64,000 bases of DNA from NCBI GenBank assembly GCA_963556495.2, contig OY747723.1, positions 14,354,501 to 14,418,500 on the forward strand. Direction: 5' to 3'. Shown here piece after piece: positions 33,906 through 45,129 of this stretch. Each line of letters begins with the position of its first letter. The stretch's first letter is position 1. The translations under genes were made by a program, and so were the position numbers. Source of the stretch: Valencia hispanica. Its lineage: Eukaryota; Chordata; Actinopteri; Cyprinodontiformes; Valenciidae. Under the pieces are notes generated by a model. It saw only the letters and a program-made list of their open reading frames with translations. It was not told the origin of the DNA and ran no database searches.

Positions 33906-34794
33906 TGACACTATCTATACTAAAGCAAGTCCTGTACCACCATGAGCTGAGTTTACTTTGGGAGGAGACGGAAATCCCTTCAAGACCACCCCCAAAAAAA
34001 GTATATAGTTTGGGGACAAAAATATTCATTTCTGGAGACATGTCCTGTGGTTTGACAAAACAATCATTCAACTGTTTGTCCATAATGATAAACGGTATAT
34101 TTGGAGGAAAAAGGGGGAAGCTTTAATGCCTCAGAACACCATCCCCACTGTGAAGTACAGAGTGCCGGGATCATGTTGTGCTGCTGGAGGGACTGGTGCA
34201 CTTCACAAAGTAGATGGCATCATGAGAAAAGAAAAGGGTGCGGACATATGGAAGTTGGAACTTGGATGCAGATGGGTCTTCCAAATAGACAGTGACCCCA
34301 AGCATACCTCTAAATTAGTTACAAAGTGATTTAAGGACAACAAAGTCAAGGTATTGGAGTGGCCATCCCAAAGCACTGAGCTCAGTCCCATCGAAAATTT
34401 GTGGGCAACACTGAAAAGGCGAATGTGAACAAGAAGGCCTACAAAGGTGACCCAGTTCCACCATTTCTGTTTAGAGGAGTGGACCAAGATTCCTGCAAAC
34501 TATTGTAGAAATCTGTAGTAACGTTTGGCCCAAGTGAAACAGTTTGGGGGCAATTCTACCAAATACTAAGGAAGTTTATTTCTACTCCTGACTTTCATGA
34601 AAGTGATAAAAAATACATTACAATTCTCTCTCTATTTATTGTGACATGTCACAAATACCAAAACTATGTTAGTATTTTTTGATCTAAAACAAAAAAAGTT
34701 TACTCTGATTTGATGTTTGACAGTGAAGCAAAGAAAAAATATTATTTTTTTATATAAGTGTATGTAAATATCTTGTTTCAGTTGTATATAATTC

Positions 34795-35460
34795 TCTTCT
34801 TCATAATGAAATGTTATTTTGGGAGAATGCTGAGTAAAAAATTTTTTCTAGCTGTTCACATTTAAACGATTGTTGGTAATTTCCATTATTTGAGTCACTG
34901 CTTTGGGCTTAAATTCTTGTTCTCTGTTTCTCAGAAAAGGCGGGCATCAGCATAACAGACCGATAAATCCCTTACAGACCTGTCTGAGTACATGAAATAG
35001 GCTAAAAGATATCAAAAAGCAACACATCATGCCCCGAGCGTAAGAATGTCGAGAACAGATTAGAAACAAAGTCACTGACTAAAAAACTTAAAACATCAGA
35101 ATATCCCGCTACCTCTTAACGGCCTTTAACTCAAGCAGACTTAAGTTATGCTGCAGGATCCAAAACCTACAAGTAATTCTAACTCTGAAGGGATAATAAA
35201 ATAAAATTAAAAGAAGGTTTTGGAATGGCCTCGTCAAAGTTTGGATTTATATCCAATTGAGATGCTGTGGCGCTACCTTAATATGGGTGTTGATGTCAAT
35301 TTTCTGGTTTTATTTATTCATACCCTCTAGGTTTTTTGAAGGCGTTCTTTTTTTTCCTCTTTGTAACAATAGATCTCTTGCTGTACATCCTAATTAACTG
35401 TTGGTATTAATGTGTAAAATAAATAACATATTGTAATGCACTGAAATAAGAAAATCTTAG
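34795..35460. other. Non-coding DNA with a small Tc1 scrap
   Basis: A Tc1 transposase scrap lies at about 35215-35285 ('tggaatggcctcgtcaaagt', normally WPSQS). Nothing else recognised. Confidence 0.5.
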
Positions 35461-35469
35461 GATCCTAAA

Positions 35470-35835
35470 TTCTCTTCTGGATTTAACAGGGAGCCAATGA
35501 AGGGAAGCTAAAACAGGAGAAATGCGATCTCTCTTTTTAATATTCATCAGAACTCTTGCTGCAGCATGTTTGGATCAACTGAAGGCTTTTAATTGCATTT
35601 TGTGGACTTCCTAATAGGAATTACAGTAGTCCAACCTTGACTAGTTTTTCGGCATTACTCCTGGACAGGATGTTTCTAATTTTAGCAATATCCTGAAGGT
35701 GAAATAAGGAAATCTTAGAAACCTGTTTAATATGGGATTTGAATGTCATGTCTTGGTCAAAAATAATTCAGAAGTTCCATAAGTTATTATTGGAGGCCAA
35801 TTTGATAGACTTAGACTTCCAGTCTATGACGTTTC
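35470..35835. repeat. Interspersed repeat of fish type, class uncertain
   Basis: 'ggagccaatgaagggaagct', 'acagtagtccaaccttgact' and 'aggatgtttctaattttagc' are phrases I associate with a very abundant teleost repeat. Its class could not be settled from the sequence. Confidence 0.4.
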
Positions 35836-36006
35836 CTAATTTCACATTTCTTACATTTCTTTTATTCTTCATTGTTTGTCACAAAATAAACCATTTTAGC
35901 ATGTTTATTTCCCCTCTGATACACAAGCCAAAACAGACGCCTCCAGCAATTACATGCCTGTTCAATAATCAATATTTTGTCCTTTGAACTGCCTCTTTGC
36001 CATTAC

Positions 36007-36070
36007 TCACACACACCTACACACACGCATGTAACACACACACACACACACACACGCACGCACGCACACA
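36007..36070. repeat. (CA)n/(CACG)n microsatellite
   Basis: Alternating CA, interrupted by GTAA and ending in CACG units, near the 5' end of the LINE insertion. Confidence 0.9.
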
Positions 36071-36179
36071 GACTTAAGTACATCTCATCAGATGCAGAAC
36101 ATAGTGGAGGTCATGACAGGAACATGACCCCTCCACCATCATGATTCCACCATCTCCCTCAGTTTGCTTGCTAGGAAAT

Positions 36180-36392
36180 TTAAATGATGTCACCATGGAC
36201 ACAAACTCAGTTCTAATGGGTCACATTGCCTTATGCATCGCTAAGACAACTATCCTCCGGAACTGGAAAAATAAAAAGGCCCTAATATTAATCAGTATCG
36301 AAATCTCTTGTTGGACCACATTGGTCTTGAGACGGCCTCTGATCCATATCTGATCAATCTCTCTGGGCTCCTTTGATCGGCTTCATCACCTA
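36180..36392 (+). pseudogene. C-terminus of an L1-like ORF2 with one frameshift
   Basis: The first frame reads CIAKTTILRNWKNKKAL, the Trp-Lys motif near the end of L1-type ORF2 proteins. At about 36285 the meaning moves one frame on to INQYRNLLLDHIGLE, ending in a TGA at about 36380. Only about 65 residues of a usual 1200 or more are present, so no reverse transcriptase or endonuclease remains. Confidence 0.55.
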
Positions 36393-39300
36393 GTAGGGGT
36401 GGGGGGCATTTGGTTTTGTCATTTGGGATACTGTGGCTGATGTGGGGGTTCTTGGGGTTGGGGTCCCTGGGGGTGGGATCACTGGGCGGATGGGGCGCTG
36501 GTTGGGCTTTGGTGGCTTTGGGTGGTAACTCCTGACGGCTGCATGCGGTGCCTTAGGGGGGTTGCACTGACGGACATGTGTTACTGGCCTGGTGGCCGCG
36601 CTGTCCCTGGGTAGGGTCTGGGGTGGGCCTGGGGGTTCAGGGCTCTAGGGCGCCGCGCCCCCTAGCTGTGGTCCTTCCTGGGGGTCGGCCGGTGTGGGGT
36701 CTCTTTTGCTGGTGCCGGCCTGTGGGGGTCGGGGCCGGCCGATGGCCGGCATGTGCGGGCGCCTCTCTCTTTTTCTCTAGGCCGATTGTCATCGCCAGTC
36801 CCTGTATGGCGTCTCACCTTGTTTCCTGGTTGCGGGTGCCTGGCTGCTGGTCGCGGCGGCTGGGTGGCATTTCTGGGCCTGATTAGTCTTTGTTTTCGCA
36901 CTGGACTTAGCTCCTGGGTCTTGGTCTTTGTACGCTGCGGGGCGCTGTGGGGCGCTGCGGGGCGCTGGGGTCGGGCGTTTGGGCGGGTTCGGTCAGACTT
37001 GCAGGTGGACTGGCCGGGTAGTGGGCGTGCAGGGCAGGTGGGTGGGGCGCTGGGTTTGGTCGCTTGCCGGGCAATTGAACAGCAGTGGTCGCACTGGAAG
37101 GGAATGGGACTGGTGGATGTTGGCCTGGTGGGTCGGCCGCCCTGGGCATCGGTTTGCTCCTGGTCTGGGCAGGTGCGTCGCCGGGGTTTGGGCTGCGGGG
37201 GCCTCCGGAGGCTGTTGCTATCTAGCAACAGGTGCTCTCCCCCTACAAGGGCACTTGGACGGGGGGAGGGGTGTGCGGGAGGAGGGGGGCCAAACTCAAC
37301 CTGGGTGTCTAGTGTCTTTTGTGTTCTGATAGTAGAGCGAATGTCAGGGTGGGTTTAGTTCTCCTTCTGTGATGGGGCTGGGGGGACTGCCTTTGGGTCC
37401 GTGGCTGTGGGCCCCGGGTTGAACGTGCCATGGCCTCCCTCCCCTGGTGGATCCCGGTGAACAGCGGTGCCTATTGGGGTCAGTGGGGGAGTTGGCTCCC
37501 TGGGAAGGCATTTTGTCTCCCAGTCCTTCCCTCCCCATCCCCGAACACCTCTGCGCATGCGCTCCATCACTTTACCACTCATATAGGGTCTTGGGGCATG
37601 GGCACATCACTGGGGTGCAAGGAGGGGTTTCCATCCTCGCTACTCCGTGGCGGCCTGGGTCCCAATTTTAATATACAACTTAGACACTCCCACGTATAAC
37701 ATTTTCATGAGACACACATGTAGGGACTTTGGGGTGGGCACACTTTTCGGCATCCAGAGGGGGAGCTGTTCAATCAGCTTCACCTCTGGTGCTGGTGCCC
37801 ATTGTTAAACCACATATAGACATGTGTGGCTGCCTTCCCCACATCCCACCCCTCTGTTTTAAATGCACATTATAACAACACGCATCAACACCATACTCGA
37901 ACGGGAGGATGGAGGCTAGGGGTCTTTTCACACCCCTGTTCGCTACTGGCCATCAGAGTTGGGGTCCGAAGGAGGAACAGGGTATCTGGTCGGGGTCCTA
38001 GGCTGTCGGGCTGCTTCGCCACTGTGGGGCCCTTGGCCGTCTGCTTGTCTCCGTCCTAGAAGGTAGGGGGTCCATCTCCCGGGTCCGGGGGCTGGTTGCT
38101 CTACTGGGGCATCGGTACATGGACCTGGGAGCATAAAGTGTGTATGGGGTGTGTGAGTGAGGGTACAGCGTCATTTCTTGGGTATTTTGGTGAGTCAGTG
38201 AGAATGTATGTGTTTAAGAGGGAGGGAACGTATGACTGTGTCTGTATGTCTTTGTCTACCTGTCAGGTTGGGTCGAGGCTGCCCTCTCGCCTGGTGCACC
38301 TCAGGCCTTACATTTAATGGGGCGCCTATTTCCCCTCCATCACTTCCTGCCAGTGACGGGTGCCCCTGCCCACTGGTGCGTCGGTGGTCAATCCGGTTTG
38401 GACCTGGTGCGTGCCTGGCCGGGCCTGGGGGGACCAGTGTGTCGGTCAGCCGATGCTCTGGGCCGATGTCTTCCCTTGGTTGGTTGGGGCACCTCTTTCA
38501 GGGGTGCCAGGTTTGGGATTGTTGGGTGGTGCCTGTTGGGTGGCTCGGCGGGATACGTCGCCAGCGTCTCTGCTTGTTCGATCACCTGTTCTGTGCGAAC
38601 CGTGCGTGGTCGGTTCATTGGCGGGTTGGACCAGACCTGGCCTTTGTTGGATGCCTGGTCTCAGCACTCTGCGTTGCGCAGGATCAAGACTCGGGAGCTG
38701 GTACAACTTGGTGTCCAGGTGCTGGCTGAGCTTGGCCTGGGGATGCCGTCCGTCTGCTGCAGCTATCGGTGGGGCACCCCGACGTGGGGCAGGGGTGGGG
38801 CACTAGGATGTTGGTGGTGAGGATTGGCCTAGGGTGGCGGGGGTGTGTGTAGGCCGGCGACCGGCCGCGGCCCCTGCGGTGGCGGGGGCGGGGGCCCTCG
38901 TCGGCCGGTCCCTTGTCGGGTCCCTGCTGAGGGGTGGGGCGCCCCTGGGCCCGGGCTCTCCCGGTCCTTGGACCGGCCCGCCCTGGCACGGCTGGTTGCC
39001 GGCAGGGCCCGTGGGCTCGTCACTGCTGCCCCCCGGGCCCCTGCATCGTAGCCGCTGGACGTTCCCCTGGGGTTCTCCTCTGCTCCTCTCTTGGGGGATC
39101 CGCTCGGCCCCGCCCTGGTCCGCCTGGGGCTCTGGGGGTCCTTTAGACGTCTTGGCTCCGATCTCCTTCATGTCTGCATTGATTCCTCTGAGACGGATTG
39201 ATGCCTGCTCACCTCAGCTATCAAACACTCTTATGGAGAAACCTTATATGCACCAGCATGCTCACACACACACATAGGTGTGGGGTCTCCTGTGTTTACA

Positions 39301-39665
39301 GATATATTCTTGGGCTTAGGTTATCATTACTAGATCTTGATTAATAGGTACCATGAGTTTTTCTTTGACATTGTTGTTGTATTTTTATATCCATTTTTGT
39401 GTGATGTGGTTGTGTAGTTCACAATGTTTGTTTTGTTTTGTCGATGTTCCTTTCTCAGGTTTTTTGTTTTTTCCCCTCTCTCTGCCGTCCTGTGGGTATT
39501 GAGACAGACTTCGATGTTTTCCTGTGTTTTCTTTGTTCCCTTTCCTCTCTTGTATTTTCAACTCACCCTCTCTCTTGACTTTTTCTTTTCTACCTCTCTT
39601 CTTCATCTTCTTTCTTTCTTCCCCTTAATTTTCCGTCTCCGTGTCCATAACATCAGGAAATAAAA
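36393..39665 (+). repeat. G-rich 3' region of the L1-like insertion (no genes)
   Basis: Composition jumps to strongly G-rich on the plus strand, with many GGGG, GGTGG and CTGGG runs, then falls back after 39200 to a T-rich end. Open frames of up to 201 aa occur on both strands in several overlapping phases. Their low-complexity Arg/Pro/Gly content shows they come from the lack of A/T-rich stop codons. Closely spaced G-runs could form G-quadruplexes. Confidence 0.6.
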
Positions 39666-40189
39666 CCTCCAGCAATTCATAATAAAGATTTTTCACACAT
39701 ATATCTCAAGTGGAGTACTATAGCAAAAGCTGTAGTGCTCTTGTGAAAGTAAATCTGTTGGGCTTCTACTTGGTACTCAGACACCAATTCTGAGTTCCAC
39801 ACTGCCAAACAGGACACGTAAAAAAAAAAAAAAAATAAGAATAAATAAAAGGAACATGACGCCTGAGCTTCCATGTTTATATCCCCATGAGGCCACTGAT
39901 CTTATATGAAGGATGAGAGGTGAGAGATTGACTTGCACTATCAAAACCAAATTTTACATTTTTAGACAGCAGTATTATTATTATTTTTCTCATCATGCAA
40001 GTTGAAGACTGAATGTTCAACATCAGTTGAATTCCTGCCTAAAGATTTTGATTGGACTTAAACTCAATATGTTGGTTCATTCAACCATAATTCTCATTAT
40101 AGCCCGCTAGAATGGTAAGGTTAATATGCCTTCTTGTTTGTTTTGGTTATTTTATGAATAATTTATTCAAAGTAAAGAACTTTTATAAA

Positions 40190-41000
40190 AGTTGGGTTTA
40201 GGTTTGCATCAGGTTTGAATTAGTTACCAACCGAACTAATACTCAAGCACTTGCTAGCAAGCAGAGCCAACGACAATTTTGTTTTTTTCTAACATGGAGG
40301 ACAAATATATTTTGAAAAATGATCCTACATTGACAAATGATCCTATTGTTTCTGAAGTGTTGATTGGGCAATGTTTTACACTTCCATTTGTTTAGTAAAA
40401 TTTGAATCAACACATTTACACACTAAAACTGGTTTAAAGGATTAAATTAATAAATTCTGAATATTTAAATTCAAGACAAATTCATTTTAGCCTCTCTTAG
40501 CTGTTTAACTCACAATTTTTTTCTTTGAAAATGTGAGTAGTTATTAACAGAATAAAATCATATATTACTGTTTCAATTAGTTCAGAAATGTATATCAATT
40601 TAATTCCTTTGAGTGTCTTACAGCTGTTTATTCTGATTATCACCTAAGACACACGAGTTAAATTATTGTTTAAATAAGTATATTTCACAAACTGGTTTCA
40701 ATTAAATTTTTTAAATGTTCTTTAGTTGGTAAACTTGTCAATTTCATATTCTGAAATATTAAAATATAAATATGAACATTTTAATTCATGTATTTTATTT
40801 TTCTAAAATTGGTTTCAATTTATCTCAATTCATTAAGCGTCTTTAAATTGCTAAAGTTACATCATTTCAACCTATAAACAGACTAAAATCTACTGTGGAA
40901 TTTAGGCAAATTCGTAGGCCAATTTTTCTTTTGCTAAATTCTGCTTGTTATGAAACCTAAATGTAATATATTTTTACTCTTAACTATTTTCACAATAAAG
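40190..41000. repeat. AT-rich diverged repeat, copy A
   Basis: Shares 'cttgctagcaagcngagc', 'aacatggagnacaa' and long AT-rich stretches with two copies downstream of nhlh2 (53680-54170 and 54690-55080). It has no coding potential and no recognised ends. Confidence 0.4.
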
Positions 41001-41289
41001 TACAGCTAAAACTCTGGAACATTGTTGGTTAGTTAATGGTAATATTACTATTTATTAACAGTGGAGATTCCACGTGACATAGTTGGCCTCAGCTGCCTTG
41101 CAAATGAATGCTAAAGGTTTCAGCTAGTTTAAGATTAGAGTGCCACCGTGTGGCAAGAGTCCGCAATTGCATCAGTGGGGGCTGACAGATGTACATCAAA
41201 GCTTGACATCTGGCGTAGACGTTTAGCTTTTATTTATTATCATCATTTAGATTTTTCCTTATTTATATATGATATTCATATATCAGTTT

Positions 41290-41700
41290 TATTTATTTGC
41301 TTATTTTAAAAGAAAGAATAGGACAACATGGGAGCCCCTTGCCTCTGTTAGAATCGATTAGTTGTAGTGAAAGCTCTGAAGTCTCGTTAGCAGCTGAATG
41401 GAAGCGCGAGGCACCGAGGCACGAGCGACGTCCGACCAGCTGCAGAAGAAGCAGCAGCCGCAGCAGCAGCAGCTATCGGCGCGTGCTGTCACTTTTTCAC
41501 GTTCCATTCAAAGCGGGAAGCGCGCGCAGATGGCTCGTGTTGAAATAGAGGCGCTGCCGACCCCCCCGCCTTCCCCTTCCCTCTCTTCCCTCTCCGTAGA
41601 TCAATTCGATTTGGTGTCCGGAAGATGGATGGATCCCCCCCCCTCGACGACGTGGAGTTTATGAGTTTAACTGGGTTTTTGGGTAAATAGGGGAGAAAAA
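41290..41700. promoter_or_regulatory. CpG-rich patch with CAG repeats, candidate promoter or exon
   Basis: 41390-41660 is dense in CpG (gcgcgag, gacgtcc, gcgcgcgc) in an otherwise AT-rich area. It contains a (GCAGCA)n stretch at about 41448-41473 and pyrimidine tracts. A plus-strand frame of 88 aa (41398-41664) has no recognisable domain. It could be a promoter/first exon for vangl1 (minus) or for an unknown transcript. Confidence 0.35.
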
Positions 41701-42675
41701 TGGAAGCGTGTAAAAATGAAGACGAAGTGGGAAAAGATGGAGTTTACGAGACCTCACGCATACATGCATAAGGGAGACAGATGGGAGGGGGTGGTCTGTC
41801 TCTACAGCAGGATGAATGAAAGTTTTCACATGATGATTCCAGTTTGTAGGCCTGCAGGTGGAACATTTGTTACATTTACATAGTTCTGTGTTCTTAAAAA
41901 TGTCTCTCGAAAAGGTTTGACTTAAGGTTTTTAAAAGTTAACGTTGACTTATGTCCCACTTTGCTGAAGCATTTTTGGTTAAATTTCAGCATTCAGTTCT
42001 GAGTTCACATCTGCCATCAGACAGTTATGGAGTTTCTGACAAAGATGAAATAAAGTTCTGCTGATCCAAAAATGTCTTTCCTGACCCCATTTTATATCAC
42101 AACCTATTATTATTAAGATCATGTAATTGCAACTTTACATGGTAAAGTTACAACAGCATACCGTTCTGTAAAGCCTTGTAACTCAGAGTATTTTTCAAAA
42201 AAAAATATATATACAAAGTAATATGGCAAGCTGTTTAGGTAAAAACTCCAATCCTTGATATCAACTGTTGTGTATGGCAATTAGTATGTGACTACATGAA
42301 ATTTCCCCTACTAGTTTGAACCTTTGCCAAACTAGTTCAGAAATACTCTTAACTAATCTTTGCCTAGTTGCACCTTTGGCGCACTAGTACGACTCGGCTT
42401 GCCATAGAACACCAGCCCTGGCGGGACAAACATCAATCCGCCCCACAAACAATTGTCCTGGTCCTCCCGATTAGCTGCTCCGGGCCTGTTCCTGATATTT
42501 GCCCATTTGCGTCCTTACTCTTATCTAAAATAATTTTTGGTTGCAGGTTACAAAAGATCAAAATAAGTAACACTAAAAGAGATGCAGAGAATTCCATAGA
42601 AACAGTCTCCTTTAATCTCCCCATTTCTGAAGTAGCAGGTAGGGTTGTGAGATAGAAGTCTCTTTTAAAGAAAAC
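41700..42675. other. Intergenic DNA, nothing recognised
   Basis: Mostly AT-rich. A 95-residue frame at 42368 carries no known motif. Confidence 0.4.
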
Positions 42676-42679
42676 ACCC

Positions 42680-42850
42680 AAGCTTAAGCCTGATTATACT
42701 CTCCCAGAACCCAATGGGAGAATTTGCTATGGTCTGAAGGAGCCAAAGTTCCAAAAAGAACACCAACCACTGTAAAACATGTTGGGGTAAGCATCATGAT
42801 CTGGGGTTACTTTTATCTCGATGGAATTTGTTTGTTTGGTTGTTTTTTAA
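42680..42850 (+). mobile_element. Tc1 transposase middle fragment
   Basis: 'ccactgtaaaacatgttggg' and 'atcatgatctggggttactt' match the TVKHGGGSVMIWGC block between the first and second catalytic Asp. No ends remain. Confidence 0.65.
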
Positions 42851-42859
42851 GGTGGACGA

Positions 42860-44090
42860 AGTTTCGAACAATTCCAAATACCAGTCAGCTCTGACCACAA
42901 ACTTAAAGTTGTTTACTTGAAGGCTGGAGATGAAGAAGGATGGAGTAGGCTCAGATGAGTAGGCGAATCATCAGTAGAATAAAAGTAACAGAATGGCTAA
43001 GAAAATGAAAGTTTTAGAATAACCTAGAAGGAGTCAAAAAGGAAAGCTGACAGAAACTGTGGGGTCACCTGAACATGACTGTGGACAAGGTTTGTTCGGA
43101 TTGACAGACAAATGGTCTTTTCATGGTCTGTAAATAGAAATACAGGGTCAGATGCTAGAGTGGCCATTCTCCCTTTAAAATAACTAAAGAAATTCACGCT
43201 GTTCAATGTTATTATTTTTAAACGAAAACAAACAAACTAAATACATGTTACCAAGGTCTAAATGTGAGGAACTGAAGTGGACTTTGTGGAACATGAAAGC
43301 CTGTGACATCTTGATGTATATGTGTTGCTTCTGAACAGGGCAACTCTATTGGGATCAAGGGTGTGGAGTTTACAATGTTCGGCTGTGTGAGCACTGGCAC
43401 ATTCCTCTTTTTGTGACGTTGCCATCTTATCAACAAATCATCAGGGAATTGAGTTCAGTCTTCCAAGAGTGCCCCCAAGGGGCCAGCTAGTTAGCCGTTT
43501 TCATCCAGAAGGTAGCGGAAGCCTTCAGTTTCAAGCATTTGGCATGCTGAGTCGGGCGAACCGTCATTAGCACCAACAGATCAGTGTAGCGTGGGATTAT
43601 CAAATATTTTTGATGTTTTGTGATATCTGATTTGCACACATGAAGTAAACTATGTGCGGACTCTGTTTGTTATCAGATTGTTTGCTACAGAAAGATGATA
43701 AAGGGGCATAATCTTCACTTCCTACACTATTTATTGTAGTGTATTATAGTGTAACAGGTTAAGATTGAACATCTGCAAATAAATATGGTGATTTATTTTT
43801 GTAAATATTTAATACCTTTCAAAAATATTTTATAGTGTAGGAATATATTTTGAAACAGTTCTTCGTTTACGACTGACTAATTCTGGATCTGCATCCTGGT
43901 TGGATACGTGTTGTCCTCTGGGACTGAAAAGAAAAAAAAGGGGGGACAGCAGGGTGCTGAATAAACTCCCCTTCTGACTCATGGTGACTCGCATCCATTG
44001 GGACTTCCTCGACAAAGGCCCCAACAATTGGATTAAAAAAAAAAAATCTTAACCAAATTGAAACCTAATGAATATCTCTGTTTTAACTCT
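42860..44090. other. Intergenic DNA, nothing recognised
   Basis: No domain-bearing frames or element ends identified. Confidence 0.4.
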
Positions 44091-44099
44091 CCAGATTGG

Positions 44100-45120
44100 G
44101 CCATGTGCCGGTTCCTCATGCGTGCGCACACACCTTATGACAGACCCTGCAATACAGATGGCCAGAGCGTGAGGCTGAATGAGAGGGGGACCATCCACGG
44201 CTGCTGACGCATTATGGGGGGGGGCGTCTTCTTCAATGCAGCACTTAATGAGAACAGACTGACTCTTTCTCCCCTCCACCTCCTCTCTGATTCCCCCACT
44301 TCTTCCCTTGCTCTGCCCATTTCCATCTGTTTGGAGACAAAGGGCCACGAGCCAGCTCGAGCCCCGGGACCCTGCTGGTGAAGTAGGCAGGGATAATACG
44401 GCCCATCCCGGGGGCTGCATTTCAACACATGGACCTGGCTTTGTACTTCTGCAAGCACGAGCACCCTTCAACCTGCACAAACAAACACACACACACACCG
44501 TGGACGTGCACGCTTCACTCGCTCTCCAAGACAGACACGCACGCAGACAGGAGGACGGTATAGCAGGGAAACAGAGTTGCAATATTGACGGGGGACTTCT
44601 CGCCTGGAACACGAGCGCTCCCACAATACCCAGCGACGCGGAGAATAAATGGAGAGGGGCGGAAAAATGGGGCAGCACAAAAAAAAGCCCCGAACGTTGT
44701 TACTCGTACTGCGAACATATGGCTGTTTGTTGTCATACTCTTTCTCCCTGTCCAATTTACACAGAGCACTCAGGATCAAATGAGTGTGGATCAATGCGTG
44801 AGCGCTCTCCTCCGGGCGCTTTGAGTGGGCCTGTACCTGAATGATTATGAGGAGAAGGATGTCCAAATGCTGCTAATGGCCGATGTATAATCCCCCTGCC
44901 GTCTGCACACACCTCCTGACATATGGTCACTCCTCGGCCTCCACCATTACATAAGCCACACCGTGCAGACAGTGTTGGGGGGGGGGGGGGGACGTGCTAC
45001 TTTCTCACACACACAAGCATGCAGGGGCCAGGCTGTTCAGCGCCCTCAGCGCTTTGGGCTTCGCCTGTCACTTTTCTTTCTGAGGGCCTTTTCTAAAGAA
45101 TAAATTGAAGAGCACCGATT
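44100..45120. promoter_or_regulatory. Unique-looking, moderately GC-rich segment with CA repeat and G15 run
   Basis: Stands out from the AT-rich, repeat-laden surroundings. It includes (CA)n at about 44482-44500 and an uninterrupted G run at 44977-44991. Overlapping frames on both strands (for example 44049-44678 minus, 44308-44844 plus) have no domains. It may be conserved regulatory DNA of nhlh2 or vangl1; sequence conservation would decide. Confidence 0.25.
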
Positions 45121-45129
45121 CTACGGAAG

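Larger units (their letters stand above)
33000..34440 (+). pseudogene. Tc1 transposase pseudogene split by an insertion
   Basis: Residues before the split include the HTH linker (KILVKMLAETPQT-like, about 33180-33210). After the insert, the DDE domain continues with WFDKTIIQ (first Asp), TIPTVKYRVPGS, FQIDSDPKHTSK (second Asp) and, past a TGA stop, [13 protein letters not shown] (Glu). All three catalytic positions are recognisable, but stops and the insert at about 33205-33905 inactivate the gene. Confidence 0.75.
32409..34790 (+). mobile_element. Sleeping-Beauty-type Tc1 element carrying a SINE and a second insertion
   Basis: The left end TACAGTTGAAATCAGACATT and right end (complement near 34785: TACAACTGAAACAAGATATT) resemble the termini of salmonid/flatfish Tc1 elements. 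The subterminal 'gagtgaacttttttg' is mirrored at about 34690-34710. A SINE sits at 32552-32788 and another element at about 33205-33905. Without them the element would be about 1.45 kb, normal for Tc1. Confidence 0.8.
35952..39665 (+). mobile_element. 5'-truncated L1-like LINE with long G-rich 3' region, 12-bp target duplication
   Basis: Identical 12-mers CCTCCAGCAATT lie at 35940-35951 and 39666-39677. The right one directly follows 'aggaaataaaa', which looks like a short A-rich tail containing AATAAA. That is the signature of LINE-type retrotransposition. Inside, a C-terminal ORF2 fragment (36180-36392) is followed by about 3 kb of G-rich sequence without real genes. The insert is 3.7 kb and truncated at its 5' end. 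Long 3'UTRs with G-rich tracts are known for L1 elements, and here the tract is unusually long. Confidence 0.65.

Noticed and set aside
36578..39277. Many long overlapping open frames (up to 201 aa) in the GC-rich region
   Set aside because: Open on both strands and several phases at once, low-complexity Arg/Pro/Gly/Trp content, no domains, no splice signals; explained by lack of A/T in a G-rich retrotransposon 3' region.
44049..44866. Frames of 209, 178 and 132 aa on opposite strands
   Set aside because: They overlap each other in conflicting phases, with low-complexity stretches from CA repeats and no family motif.
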